DNA from: Rhizobium altiplani
Lineage (GTDB): Bacteria; Pseudomonadota; Alphaproteobacteria; Rhizobiales; Rhizobiaceae
Length of the DNA: 64,000 bases
Assembly (NCBI RefSeq): GCF_001542405.1
Contig: NZ_LNCD01000093.1
Location: 17,209 to 81,208 of the forward strand
Direction: 5' to 3'
The notes beneath the pieces are model-generated. The model searched no databases. It saw nothing but the letters and a program-made list of their open reading frames with translations, and was not told the origin of the DNA. Shown here piece after piece: positions 8,708 to 16,785 of the stretch; position 1 is the first letter of the stretch; each line of letters opens with the position of its first letter. The position numbers and the translations under genes were made by a program.

Positions 8708-9253
8708 GTGGCGAAATCGAATGTGGTTCCGATGAGACCACGGCGCAAAAACAGCAGCGGGAACGATCGATATCGGCCGGAGCGAAAATTCCGAACGGGA
8801 CAGAACGGCCCGCGCAAGTCGCTGATGGGTCATCTCAGCCATCATCATTGGAGCGGGTGGTTGGCTTACCTCCGGCGGCGCTGGTGATCTCTCCGGCGTG
8901 CTGGCTCTTGCCAAGATACCGACAACGGATACGTCGCAGGCCGTTTTTCGTTGTGCGGCGAGAGCGTGCGAATGAACTGCGTCGTCGACGGCGACACTTT
9001 CTGGTTTGGGGGGAGAAAAAACCGCATGGCGGATATCGACACGCCGGAACTCAGCCCTCCTCGCTGCGAGGGGGAGCGGATCAAGGGCGAGGCGGCGAAG
9101 GCACGCCTGCTCACGCTTTTGAACGCGGGCAAGTTCTCGCTGTCATCAGGTTTGCGGGACGAGAACGAGCATGGCCGAAAACTCCGGAACGTCACGCGGG
9201 AGGGACGATCGCTCGGCGACCACCTCATCGATGAAGGTCTTGCCCGGCGCTAG
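8708..9253 (+). pseudogene. Thermonuclease-like (SNase family) secreted nuclease, frame-disrupted
   Basis: The reading starts at GTG 8708 (VAKSNVVPMRPRRKN, a basic N-terminus). Near 8825 the coding frame moves to another phase, which carries a membrane/export segment (SAIIIGAGGWL, then AGDLSGVLALAKIP). It returns to the first frame near the T-run at 8943-8947 for the nuclease core: CVVDGDTFW, IDTPELSPPRC, GEAAKARLL and SLGDHLIDEGLARR. These match the staphylococcal-nuclease-like fold. The original frame contains a TGA at 8885-8887 between the two shifts, so an uninterrupted protein cannot be made. The core from about 8951 could still be translated alone, without its export signal. Confidence 0.6.
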
Positions 9254-9650
9254 GACTGCGCAAGACTTTTATGGTGCGAGTAAGGAGCTGCGAGAGGATC
9301 GTCACCTGGATGGGCGGAGACCGTTTTCGGCCACCGTGAGCATCGCGAATAGGGCCGTACGCCGCAGGCGTCTCGCCCAAAGACTTTCGGCTTTGCACGT
9401 TCGATCGACCGAGGCCCGACATATATCGATGGATTGTCACATCAGCGCGTGTTCGTGACCCGCGATAATAGAAGCGCTCGACCAGCGCAGCACCCAGGAC
9501 CGGCAGCAGCGCCAAAACCGCAAGATGGAAGATCCTATGGAGGCCGAAAAAAATGGACACGGCGATAGCAAAGATGGCGCCCAACAACGCGCCGATGACA
9601 TAGGCAGATAGCCTTTCATGTGACATCCTCATGCTGTTTTCGAGATCCAT
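9225..9650 (-). CDS. Putative small membrane protein
   Basis: From ATG 9650 the frame encodes about 141 residues. The first 70 contain two hydrophobic segments (AYVIGALLGAIFAIAVSIFF and LAVLALLPVLGAAL) that look like a helical hairpin in the membrane. The C-terminal half is basic and low in hydrophobicity and may be read-through of non-coding sequence, since it overlaps the 3' end of the nuclease relic on the other strand. No family recognised. Only the N-terminal half is convincing. Confidence 0.35.
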   Translation of the reverse strand: MDLENSMRMSHERLSAYVIGALLGAIFAIAVSIFFGLHRIFHLAVLALLPVLGAALVERFYYRGSRTRADVTIHRYMSGLGRSNVQSRKSLGETPAAYGPIRDAHGGRKRSPPIQVTILSQLLTRTIKVLRSPSAGQDLHR

Positions 9651-9988
9651 AATCTTCTCGGAGGTGAAATCCGGGCGAAGAGAAAAACCTGCGCCAGCGC
9701 ACGCCTGAAACAGTCGAAGCTCCCGGAAATAGACCTCTCTCATTGGATGTTCGAGATTCGGCGGCAGTCGCAGACGCTCATTGTGCCAAGCCCAGTCTTG
9801 AAGGGAAACCCCGCGCAGATCCTTTAAGTTCCTTATTGATGGTCGCCCGCCGCACGGACCGGCATCCAGGTAAATTCGCGCAAGCCCGTCGTGTCCGATG
9901 GCATGCCATCAGCGATATGAATCAATCCCTGCCGACCGATTCATAAGTCTCGTTGGACGCGATTCCGCTGATCGGCGATTCTGATCTC

Positions 9989-10246
9989 ATGATCGCGCAA
10001 CCCTACCATCTCTATGTCGAACGCGTTGACTCCGCCAGAAACATGGCGCGCTACTACGCCATGTCGATCGAGCCCAACCTGTTCGGGGATGTCTGCCTGC
10101 TCAGGAAGTGGGGCCGCATCGGGACAAAGGGTCAGATGATGGTCCACCATTTTGGGCGGGAAGAGGAAGCAGTTGAACTGTTTCTCGATCTGCTTCGACG
10201 GAAACGAAAACGCGGCTATCGTCCGCGCACCTCCGTGCCAACATGA
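9989..10246 (+). CDS. WGR domain protein
   Basis: 85 residues starting at ATG 9989 (MIAQPYHLYVERVD). It is almost entirely one WGR domain: the signature Trp-Gly-Arg is in LLRKWGRIGTKGQ, followed by HHFGREEEAVELFLDLLRRKRKRGY. WGR domains bind nucleic acid and occur in poly(ADP-ribose) polymerases and as stand-alone proteins on rhizobial plasmids, where their role is unknown. An in-frame TTG at 9953 would add 12 residues but is outside the domain. A hairpin directly follows the stop codon. Confidence 0.85.
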   Translation: MIAQPYHLYVERVDSARNMARYYAMSIEPNLFGDVCLLRKWGRIGTKGQMMVHHFGREEEAVELFLDLLRRKRKRGYRPRTSVPT

Positions 10247-10247
10247 G

Positions 10248-10271
10248 AATGGCCCGCCGAAACGGGCCATT
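10248..10271 (+). terminator. Hairpin directly after the WGR gene
   Basis: AATGGCCCG (10248-10256) pairs perfectly with CGGGCCATT (10263-10271) across a 6-base loop, starting two bases after the WGR stop codon. There is no clear T-run after it, so it may be an imperfect intrinsic terminator or an RNA-stabilising 3' end. Confidence 0.5.
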
Positions 10272-10338
10272 ATGCCTTATCGGCACCTGTTCCAGAGGAG
10301 CCGCGGAATGCGGCGGGGAAAATTCTGGCGGCGCCAGG

Positions 10339-10749
10339 TTACAGCCGAACGCGCGGGCTGCAATATCCCCGATGAGAGATGACAGCTCGTTGACAAGGAG
10401 AGTTGCAATTGATTGTGATCTCTTTCGTTGCTAACGGAGATCGGCCACTCTGTTGCAAAGAGGGGTCAAGGACCGCAACCGTGTCCGTCTGCCGGCGGGA
10501 GTGTCGAGGGATGAAATCCCTGACAGCCGGGAAGCCCGATCCGGCGCACCGGCTCCCCGTCCAGCTGCAAAAGAGCCGCCTCAAAAGGGGCGGCTCGGCA
10601 TTGATCGCACCGTCCTGTTCGGCAAGCGTCACGACCAGATCAGCCTGGGCAAGTTCAAGCTCGCCCCCGATCTGGCGGCGCTCGGCGGCATCGCAGGCGT
10701 TCTTCAATTCGAGGCGAAGTTTTTCGATGTGCTGTCCGATCGTCATCAT
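10339..10749 (-). CDS. Small helical protein of unknown function, possibly with a frameshifted 3' end
   Basis: ATG 10749, preceded by AAGGAG, opens MTIGQHIEKLRLELKNACDAAERRQIGGELELAQADLVVTLAEQ, a charged coiled-coil-like helix of about 50 residues. The frame then runs through a strong terminator hairpin (10569-10596) and continues as unconvincing Cys/Arg-rich sequence to 10339. Removing one C from the run at the hairpin would give an end EPPF followed by a stop, which would fit the terminator position. I therefore believe the genuine protein is about 55 residues and that the tail is an artefact of a one-base insertion, though I cannot prove it. Confidence 0.5.
   Translation of the reverse strand: MMTIGQHIEKLRLELKNACDAAERRQIGGELELAQADLVVTLAEQDGAINAEPPLLRRLFCSWTGSRCAGSGFPAVRDFIPRHSRRQTDTVAVLDPSLQQSGRSPLATKEITINCNSPCQRAVISHRGYCSPRVRL
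10569..10596 (-). terminator. Intrinsic terminator for the small leftward gene
   Basis: GAGCCGCC (10573-10580) and GGCGGCTC (10589-10596) form an 8-base-pair GC-rich stem. Read on the minus strand it is followed by TTTT (10572-10569), the classic shape of a factor-independent terminator. Confidence 0.65.
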
Positions 10750-10983
10750 CTCATCTCCTTGAGTTCGTGAAAGACGAGACCGCTGGGCGGGAGGAGATGA
10801 CGGGGTCAGGGAGCGCGGCAGCCACCGGCGGAGCAAGCGCATGGGGGAGCCGATTTTGTTGGAGCTGAGGTTCGAAGCGGAGGCAAAATTGGGGGAACCG
10901 CGCGTCCTCTGACGCCGGCATTTCTGCCCGGCACAATCGCTCCATCTGAGCAGACAATATTCCGGTTCCGTATCGCACCGAGA

Positions 10984-11018
10984 AAGCCGGCGGCAGGCTC
11001 GATGCCCGCCGCCGGCTT
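10984..11018. terminator. GC-rich inverted repeat, probable terminator of the DUF736 gene
   Basis: AAGCCGGCGGC (10984-10994) pairs with GCCGCCGGCTT (11008-11018), an 11-base-pair perfect stem, about 50 bases beyond the stop of the leftward DUF736 gene. On the minus strand the stem is followed by TCTCGG and not by a pure T-run, so termination efficiency is uncertain. Confidence 0.5.
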
Positions 11019-11067
11019 GTCTCTATTCAGTTCAGCCCCGCCTTGGCGGCGGGGCCCTGTCCGGGTC

Positions 11068-11379
11068 TCAGTCGCGGTGGGGGCGGGACCAGATCAACTG
11101 GTAGCCGTCCTCGCCCTCGACCTCGGTCAGCGTCGCGTAGATCGGAGCGGGGAAGCTCGGGTCATCGAGCTTGACCGAGAGATAGTCCCGATCCGTCTCG
11201 GCGGAGCGCTTCTGCCAGGCCGCACCCAGCTCGACGTTGCCTGCGTAGATGCGGAAGTGCGGGCCCTTGTCGGAGTGATTGTCGATGCGAGCGATGCGGG
11301 CCTTGACGTTGAGGGCAAGGGTGCGGATCGAGCCGTTGAAGCCGGTTTCGGAAGTGGTGAAGGTGCCGATGGTTGCCAT
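11068..11379 (-). CDS. DUF736 family protein
   Basis: 103 residues from ATG 11379 with AAAGGA upstream. The start MATIGTFTTSETGFNGSIRT, followed by KARIARIDNHSDKGPHFRIYAG and a C-terminal WSRPHR, is typical of DUF736. This is a compact beta-rich family found almost only on alpha-proteobacterial plasmids and integrative elements, of unknown function but usually near antirestriction and partition genes. Here it shares a leader hairpin with ardC (11403-11421 and 12949-12967). Intact. Confidence 0.9.
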   Translation of the reverse strand: MATIGTFTTSETGFNGSIRTLALNVKARIARIDNHSDKGPHFRIYAGNVELGAAWQKRSAETDRDYLSVKLDDPSFPAPIYATLTEVEGEDGYQLIWSRPHRD

Positions 11380-11402
11380 TGTCGTATTCCTTTGCTGTTT
11401 CG

Positions 11403-11421
11403 GGCCGCGCCCATCGCGGCC
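11403..11421 (-). promoter_or_regulatory. Leader hairpin upstream of the DUF736 gene
   Basis: GGCCGCG (11403-11409) and CGCGGCC (11415-11421) form a 7-base-pair stem with a 5-base loop, about 24 bases before the start codon and just upstream of the ribosome site. An almost identical hairpin lies in the same position before ardC. Related GC hairpins lie before the genes starting at 13818 and 16434, so a shared post-transcriptional role is possible. Confidence 0.45.
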
Positions 11422-11820
11422 TCGATGGCTGTCGCAAGATCGGGGACGATCGGACCGCACCTGAAAGGCCAAAATGAAATGGAGGGCGGCCACGAGAAAT
11501 TTTGTTGTTCCGCGAGGAATGGGCGCGCAGCGCTCAGGGGAATAAAGTTTCGGAGGGCCGTTGCGGTAAGACGATCGAGGCAAAGCCGGTCTTCGATCAG
11601 ACATGCCTCATCGAGCCCGCGACGGTCGTGGCCTGGCGCAGTGGTCGAAGGAATATGGCAATGGCGGTTCGTCCCTCGACTGCTCCCGAACGCTGCAACG
11701 ATCGCTCCGCGGTCCTGTCCACGTGCGAAACCGAAACCTCGCAGAACCAACGAGCAGGGGGCGTTGCATTGCCCGCTCCGCGCTGTCGTCGCGCCTCGCA
11801 AGCCGTCGCCTGGAGGATCC

Positions 11821-11997
11821 ATGCATCAGCAGACAAAGCCCTTTATCGTCGAAATCAAGCCGTCCCGGAAGCTCAAGCCGATAGACCGGGAAAACTCGAT
11901 CTGCGGCAAACTGCACCTTGCGACGGATCGTGACACGCCCACCGCGACCGACGGCCGAGAGTTGTCGGCCGCCGGCGAGGCCGACGACCGGCGCTGA
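11821..11997 (+). CDS. Small basic protein of unknown function
   Basis: 58 residues from ATG 11821 with GGAGG four bases upstream. MHQQTKPFIVEIKPSRKLKP is a regular basic N-terminus; the rest is polar and acidic. It converges with ardC, whose stop lies 8 bases away. The long frame upstream of this ATG is antisense to DUF736 and is not coding. A weak second copy of the DNA around its middle (AGATAGACCGGGAAA...) occurs near 17518, which suggests a family of such cassettes. Confidence 0.5.
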   Translation: MHQQTKPFIVEIKPSRKLKPIDRENSICGKLHLATDRDTPTATDGRELSAAGEADDRR

Positions 11998-12004
11998 CAA
12001 GTCG

Positions 12005-12928
12005 TTACGCAGCGAGCCGCTTGTCGGCCGCGTCCGGCTGCAGCGAATGCAGGAAAGTCACGGCCCGCTGCGCATGCGCCGCCGCCTGGAAGATCGCCCG
12101 TCTGTCATCGGCCAGGACCTTGAGCCAGGAATCGAGGTAGGACGCGTGATCGGGGCGGGGCTCGAGCTCGGGAACAATCCCGAGATCGGCGCACAGGAAG
12201 CAGCTGCCGAGCTCGGCGATCAGTTCCTCGCGGGCTCGTTCAGATTTGTCCTTGGCATAGCGGCTGAGGTCGCGACCGAGGCGATGGGCCGGCGCCGTCC
12301 AATGCGTGACCTCATGACTCAAGGTCGCGTAGTAGCTTGCCGCATCCTTGAAGCTCTCAAATGGTGGCATCTGGACGACATCGGCGGCTGGCGCAAAGAA
12401 GGCCTGGTTGCCGCCATGACGAATTGAAGCACCGGTGTTGCGGAAGAACCGATCCGCGTGCCCGATGCGCTCGACAGGATCCGGAACGGACACCGGCCGG
12501 TGATGATACTGATCGGGGAGTCCCTCGATCTGTTCGACGTTGAAGACGCTGTATGCCTTTAAGAAGGGGATTTCCCGCTCGACCTCGCCGCCGTTCCCGT
12601 CGGTTTCGGACTTAGTGAAACGGCTGGCGAAGACGACGGTCGTGCCCGTCTCGCCTTTGCGGACCGCGGCGCCCAATTCGAGGGACTGCTTGAACGTCAT
12701 CCACGTGGATGACGCGTAACCTCGCGCGACACCCTCCGACCACAAAAGCAGCACGTTGACGCCAGAATAGGGTTGCCCATTGTAACGCAGCGGCCGGGTA
12801 ATGCGACCTGCCGCGTTCGCTGAATTCCATGGTTTCATCCAAGGCCGCACGCCCTTTGCCAGGTCTTCGATGATCTTGTCGGTGATCCGGCTGTAGAGAT
12901 CGACCCGCTGATTTTCTGTGTTGCTCAT
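12005..12928 (-). CDS. ardC: ArdC-like antirestriction protein
   Basis: 307 residues from ATG 12928 (GGGGAAG upstream). An N-terminal ArdC single-strand-DNA-binding domain (RVDLYSRITDKIIEDLAKG, then PWMKPWN) is followed by a zincin-like metalloprotease domain with the HExxH-type motif SHEVTHWTA and a downstream glutamate in REELIAELGS. ArdC proteins are carried by conjugative plasmids and protect incoming single-stranded DNA from host restriction. The position next to a Tra region fits. Intact and of normal length. Confidence 0.92.
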   Translation of the reverse strand: MSNTENQRVDLYSRITDKIIEDLAKGVRPWMKPWNSANAAGRITRPLRYNGQPYSGVNVLLLWSEGVARGYASSTWMTFKQSLELGAAVRKGETGTTVVFASRFTKSETDGNGGEVEREIPFLKAYSVFNVEQIEGLPDQYHHRPVSVPDPVERIGHADRFFRNTGASIRHGGNQAFFAPAADVVQMPPFESFKDAASYYATLSHEVTHWTAPAHRLGRDLSRYAKDKSERAREELIAELGSCFLCADLGIVPELEPRPDHASYLDSWLKVLADDRRAIFQAAAHAQRAVTFLHSLQPDAADKRLAA

Positions 12929-12948
12929 ATTCAAACTTCCCCGTTTCA

Positions 12949-12967
12949 AGGCCGCGCCCCTCGCGGC
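12949..12967 (-). promoter_or_regulatory. Leader hairpin upstream of ardC
   Basis: GGCCGCG (12949-12955) and CGCGGCC (12961-12967) form the same 7-base-pair stem with a 5-base loop as the hairpin before DUF736, again about 20-40 bases before the start codon. The repeated sequence and position argue against chance. Confidence 0.45.
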
Positions 12968-13230
12968 CCGTTACGAAGGGCGAAAGCAGGAGCAGGTTAG
13001 CCGGCGGATGCACCGGAACGGCCGCAACGCAGTGGAGGACGGCGAAGGCGTTGCGTCCGTCGGCGGCTCCTGCAGACCCTACGAAGGAACGGGCCACGAC
13101 GGGCGTGCCATCGACTTCATTTCCTTTTTCTTGCTGGCGGGGTCAGCGACACGAAACAGGCCGGTCCCGCCACGGAAGCGGCCGGCTCGAGTTGATGGAA
13201 AGGCGGGGCCGAAGCCCCCGCCGAAAGTGG

Positions 13231-13818
13231 TCAGTCGAAGGCGGAGATCTGCGTTTCGGTAGCCTTGCGGTAGAGCGCGTGGCCGGGCTGTTCGACGGGA
13301 CGGTCGAACGGTTTCCAGGTCTCGCCGATCACCTGGACATAGGCGGCGACGGCGCCTTCGGCCGCCATTCTGAGCGCATGGACCTGTATGCCCATGTCGG
13401 CGGCGAATTCGCGCTTGCGCTGAGCGGCGCTGTCAAAGCCGACGGGGCCGTCCAGGTCCTCGTCGCGGGCATCGTTGGCGGCTTTGGCCGTGGCATCGCG
13501 CCCCTCGGTGACCGCGCGGCTGTAGAACTGGCCGGCGCCGTGGGCCGAGCCGACGTAGGCACCGACGATCCGCTGCAGGTGGATCTGCATGGCCTTGTCG
13601 CCAAGGCCGTCGCCGAGCGCATCGGCTGTCTCCGTGACCAGCCGCTCGTGCAAGTCGCGGATGCCGTCGCTGTCGATGACGGCGGTTCCGAAACTCTCGG
13701 TGATCTTAAGTGCCTGGCTGACGTCGGGGCAGGTGAGCCGGACCATTTCGATGGTTGCGCCCTTGCGCAGTTGCACGACGCGTGTGGATTGGCGGGAGGA
13801 GGGTGTAGGCTTGGCCAT
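13231..13818 (-). CDS. Conserved plasmid protein of unknown function
   Basis: 195 residues from ATG 13818 with AAAGGAAA upstream. No export signal. The body is helical and fairly acidic (DGIRDLHERLVTETADALGDG, LQRIVGAYVGSAHGAGQFYS, AAAKANDARDEDLDGP) and ends near ALYRKATETQISAFD. Codon use and composition are like those of the neighbouring plasmid genes, and a short hairpin lies 25 bases upstream. I do not recognise a named domain. The gene is placed between ardC and the TOPRIM gene, the usual plasmid housekeeping block of rhizobia. Confidence 0.75.
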   Translation of the reverse strand: MAKPTPSSRQSTRVVQLRKGATIEMVRLTCPDVSQALKITESFGTAVIDSDGIRDLHERLVTETADALGDGLGDKAMQIHLQRIVGAYVGSAHGAGQFYSRAVTEGRDATAKAANDARDEDLDGPVGFDSAAQRKREFAADMGIQVHALRMAAEGAVAAYVQVIGETWKPFDRPVEQPGHALYRKATETQISAFD

Positions 13819-14272
13819 GTCGTTTCCTTTCGAAGTCGTCCGGAGCGGCTCCGGCCCATGCCGGCTTGCCCTTCGGTGCGGTCACCTCGAACCGGCGGAA
13901 AGACGGGCGCTTCAGGGTCCGGCCCCACCTGGACGAGCGGAGCCGGTTTGCTTGCGACGAGGGCAAGCTGCCCTCGACGGAGCACGCGAGCCTGCTCCGA
14001 GAACGACGGCGGGGTCCGGCCGCGCCGCGGCGCGACAGCGGCCTTGAAGCGCACGGACGCCGGTTCAGACCTCAGCAAAACCGAAGGGCGATCCGGCGTG
14101 GGGAGGAAGATGACGTCCTCGAATGAACGAACAGGCGTTTCCGGGGAACCCTGGCTTCCCCACGCGCTGCACATGAACGCTCGGCCTATCGCTTGGTCAG
14201 CTTAGGCAAGCGATAGGATTGCAGCCAGCCGGACCGTGCGAGTTGCGAAGGCCGCGCAGCAGACCGCTGCCG
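13819..14272. other. Gap without a convincing gene
   Basis: About 450 bases of GC-rich sequence between two leftward genes. The frames that are open here lack start signals and read like antisense or random Arg/Pro/Gly-rich peptides. It presumably holds the promoter and leader of the gene starting at 13818, including the CCGGAG/CTCCGG hairpin near 13843. Confidence 0.4.
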
Positions 14273-14592
14273 TCATGAGGCGGGCCCGCCCCAACCAGGC
14301 GTTGTTGAGGATTGATTTCCAGCGTCGACGATGCCTGCGGCGTAGGCCGGAAGCGCCGCTTGCTGCTCCGCCGTCAGGGCGGGCAATGCTTCACGGCGAC
14401 AACCGGCAACACGCGTATTTGGCCGCCATCCGGCTCCGCTTCCCTGGCCGCAATCAGGCGCCTGAGCTCAGCCGGGCCGGCGCTCAGAAAGGCTTGGCCT
14501 TCGAAATGGTGAAATTGCCGCCAGAACGCGGTTCGCTCGGCCGGCGATCCTCCGATGCCGGCTCTCCGCTCCAGGTCGCCGATGGTGCTCAT
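14273..14592 (-). pseudogene. Small plasmid gene of unknown function, apparent one-base frameshift
   Basis: ATG 14592 (GGAGG upstream) opens MSTIGDLERRAGIGGSPAERTAFWRQFHHFEGQ, a plausible protein that stops at 14374 after ...RVLPVVAVKHCPP. In the adjacent frame from about 14400 the sequence continues smoothly as REALPALTAEQQAALPAYAAGIVDAG to a TGA at 14273-14275. The join near 14400 needs one added base. The protein probably was about 105 residues and is now truncated to 72. It could also still be functional, since the lost part is only the tail. Confidence 0.5.
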
Positions 14593-14645
14593 GGCAACGC
14601 CCTCCACGCAGTTGCGACGACGCGGCCATCCAATTCGGCTCGCGC

Positions 14646-14882
14646 TCAAAGTGCGGCGATTGTCGCGTCCTGCCGAGCAAGATTCCGCGTAAGCGCATCG
14701 ACTTCCGGCTGTCGCTCGGCCGTCAGACTGCCAGATTGGTGCGGTAGCGTTCGAGGAAGGCGCCGTCCAAGCAGGGGAATGAGCGCGGTTAGCCGGTCGA
14801 TGAGATCGAGCTGGTGCTGCGTCTTTCGCCGTGCCGCTTCCATTCTGGCAAGCTCGCCGAGCTGTCGTTCGGAATTGGCCAT
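14646..14882 (-). CDS. Small helical protein of unknown function
   Basis: 78 residues from ATG 14882 (GGGAGGG upstream). The N-terminal half (SERQLGELARMEAARRKTQHQLDLIDRLTAL) looks like one long amphipathic helix; the C-terminal part has further charged helices (RQPEVDALTRNLARQDATIAAL). It lies between the TOPRIM gene and the frameshifted small gene, all leftward, so the three may be co-transcribed. No family recognised. Confidence 0.5.
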   Translation of the reverse strand: MANSERQLGELARMEAARRKTQHQLDLIDRLTALIPLLGRRLPRTLPHQSGSLTAERQPEVDALTRNLARQDATIAAL

Positions 14883-14944
14883 TACGCCGCCCTCCCGCGC
14901 CAACCGGCGCAGCTGGAGGGGCCGTCTAGGCGGCATGCTTCGTC

Positions 14945-16075
14945 TCATTGATGACGAAACCGACGGAATATTCTTGGCTCGGCACAAGGAAGCGGCGCGT
15001 CTACGTGGTCGCCGCGCTTGCCGCCGACCGCCGCGATCACCTGGGTCATGCCGCCGACATCGCGGCCGGCGGGGTCCAGGGCCGGCTCACGGGCAAAGCC
15101 TCCGTTGACGCGGCCGGAGCGCATGCGGCACGCCTCCTCTTCTTTCCTCCCACCCTCGCTTTTCCTGTTCTCATTCCTTCGCTTCGCGCGAGCCTTCAGG
15201 GCCTCGTTCCAGTCTTCTTGCGGTGGGCGGAGCCGCATCCAATCGCAGCCGGCCCCATGGGCAAGCGCGCGCAATCGCTCGGCAAACAGATCGCCTTGGG
15301 GATTGGCGTCGGTGGCGGCGACAAGCTGAACGGTGGGGCGTGAAGCCAGCGCGCCAAGGGCTGCGGCCGTGATCGGAGACCAGCCGCCGCCGGTGCTGAG
15401 ATAAAGTGTACCATCACGTAACCCCTCGATTGCCGCCAGGCTCATGGCGTCGATCGCAGCTTCCGTCACGGCCAAGCGCATTGCAGCGTCAGGGCCGAGG
15501 CGGAACAGAACCTTCGCTCCCCCGCTGGCAAAGCCACGATATTGCGGACCGCGCGCCTCCCAGCCTGTGATGTCGCCCGCATGGTTCGTATGAGCGGCCC
15601 ATAGGCTGCCCTGCGGCCCTTCCCGGAGGAGTTCGCGTTTGATCGCCGTGCGGAGCAGGGATGTTGGAAGGCAGCGCTCGTCGTGCAGGTAGCGCCATGT
15701 CAATGAGCCAGGCCACGGGCGGCGGCGTGCTCGCCAACGATCGGTAAGGGAAAGGTCGGATTTGTCTGCAGCGCTTAGAGATTTCCATTCGGGCGCGGAA
15801 ATTTCGAACCCCACCAGAGCCGCGACCTTTTCGATGGCCTCGTGAAAGCTGGCGCGATCCAGGTGCTCGACGAGCCCGAAGACATCACCCTTCGCCTCGC
15901 TGAGCGGGTCGAACCATCCGCGCCCTTGATGTGTGACGATGACGATCTCACTGCTGCGTCGAAACTTTACCGCCCGGCGGGTGCTTTCCTTGACATCAAT
16001 GGCAAATCCGGCCTGTTCCAGCACAGCTGCGCAGCTTACGGCATCGCGTAGCGCCTCTATCTCTCTTCTCTCCAT
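14945..16075 (-). CDS. TOPRIM / primase-like plasmid protein
   Basis: 376 residues from ATG 16075, chosen for the strong GGAGGAAGG ribosome site; a longer start at 16126 is weaker. The N-terminal half carries CAAVLEQAGFAIDVKEST, HQGRGWFDPLSEAKGDVFGLVEHL (a CHC2/DUF3991-like region). The C-terminal half is a TOPRIM fold with the Glu in VTEAAIDAMSLAAIEG and the acidic motif VAATDANPQGDLF. Such proteins are common on rhizobial plasmids and ICEs and may act as primases or replication helpers in transfer. Near the end (about 14990) the adjacent frame reads RFLVPSQEYSVGFVINETK to a TAG at 14926, so the last residues may be frameshifted. Confidence 0.8.
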   Translation of the reverse strand: MERREIEALRDAVSCAAVLEQAGFAIDVKESTRRAVKFRRSSEIVIVTHQGRGWFDPLSEAKGDVFGLVEHLDRASFHEAIEKVAALVGFEISAPEWKSLSAADKSDLSLTDRWRARRRPWPGSLTWRYLHDERCLPTSLLRTAIKRELLREGPQGSLWAAHTNHAGDITGWEARGPQYRGFASGGAKVLFRLGPDAAMRLAVTEAAIDAMSLAAIEGLRDGTLYLSTGGGWSPITAAALGALASRPTVQLVAATDANPQGDLFAERLRALAHGAGCDWMRLRPPQEDWNEALKARAKRRNENRKSEGGRKEEEACRMRSGRVNGGFAREPALDPAGRDVGGMTQVIAAVGGKRGDHVDAPLPCAEPRIFRRFRHQ

Positions 16076-16204
16076 CCTTCCTCCGATCGCGAAAGCGATC
16101 GCCTCCTGCTCGTCGGTTCTATTCATCGGCCACTTCACCGGGCGTGAAGAGCAAAGGCCGCAAGGGCGCGGCTTGCAATTTGGTGAATCATGCAAGGTCG
16201 GCCG

Positions 16205-16340
16205 CGGCGGAGCCTCCCTTGCGGCCTGCCGCTCGCAAGCGGCACGCCTAAGGTGCCGCCGGCTCAATGCCACGGCGTGTATTCATGGACGATCTCAAGA
16301 TCGTCGTCGGCGTCGTTTTCGTCAGACGGCGGGATGCCGT
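16205..16340. repeat. Diverged direct repeat, copy 1
   Basis: About 130 bases covering the 3' half of the small acidic gene and its downstream flank (CCGCTCGCAAGCGG, CCGCCGGCTCAATGC, GACGATCTCAAGATCGTCG) recur in the same orientation at 18005-18140. The copies have point changes and small indels, so the duplication is not recent. Confidence 0.6.
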
Positions 16341-16434
16341 ATTTGCCGTCGACCGAGAAGAGGGTGATCGGAACCACAAGGTCGCGGGAGAGCTGGAATG
16401 CGTGGAACTGGGCGAGTGAGAGGTCGTGCGACAT
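16264..16434 (-). CDS. Small acidic protein of unknown function
   Basis: 56 residues from ATG 16434 (MSHDLSLAQFHAFQLSRDLV). The C-terminus is strongly acidic (PSDENDADDDLEIVHEYTPWH). A GGCCC/GGGCC hairpin lies just upstream. A diverged, frame-damaged copy of the same gene lies at 18073-18200 with the ending DVDDLEIVREYTLLH. Conservation of the protein ending between copies supports real coding. Function unknown; the size and charge would fit a DNA-mimic or regulatory peptide, but that is only a guess. Confidence 0.55.
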   Translation of the reverse strand: MSHDLSLAQFHAFQLSRDLVVPITLFSVDGKYGIPPSDENDADDDLEIVHEYTPWH

Positions 16435-16785
16435 GTGAGAGGCCCCTTCGGAGCGGGCCAATTCCCGCTCGATGGCTCCTCAGAAGGCCCGGGGGGCGCG
16501 ATCACCGCGACGCGAAGCAGAAGCGGCCGAAGCTTGCGCACGGACTCCTTGCGGGTTGATCGTGGAAGATCCGGAACCGGGCCAGGACGCCATCAAATGA
16601 GAGCGGGATTGGACTGCGCCGATGGATTGCGCCAAATGCATCCTGATCTTGCGATCTCGATAGCTCCAGCCGGCAAGGTCCTGAAAACAGATCGCGGGCG
16701 GCCGGCGTGACATTAGCCGATTTCAACTGGCGAAGAATCTTGGTATCTCACCGGGTAGGTGGCAGGGCGGCATAGGGAAGTGACA
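16435..16785. other. Gap without a convincing gene
   Basis: About 350 bases between divergent small genes. It should contain both promoters and the GGCCC...GGGCC leader hairpin at about 16441-16459. A leftward frame from 16726 (MKSANVTPAARDLF...) is open but has no ribosome site, so it is not called. Confidence 0.35.

Noticed and set aside
11002..11820. Long plus-strand extension upstream of the small gene at 11821
   Set aside because: Antisense to DUF736, which has a good ribosome site; only the last 58 codons after a GGAGG site are credible.
13051..14205. A 384-residue open frame on the plus strand
   Set aside because: Antisense to the conserved gene at 13231-13818 and otherwise low-complexity Arg/Gly sequence.
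16502..16726. Leftward frame starting MKSANVTPAARDLF
   Set aside because: No ribosome site and degenerates into Ser/Arg-rich sequence; could be a relic but not supported.
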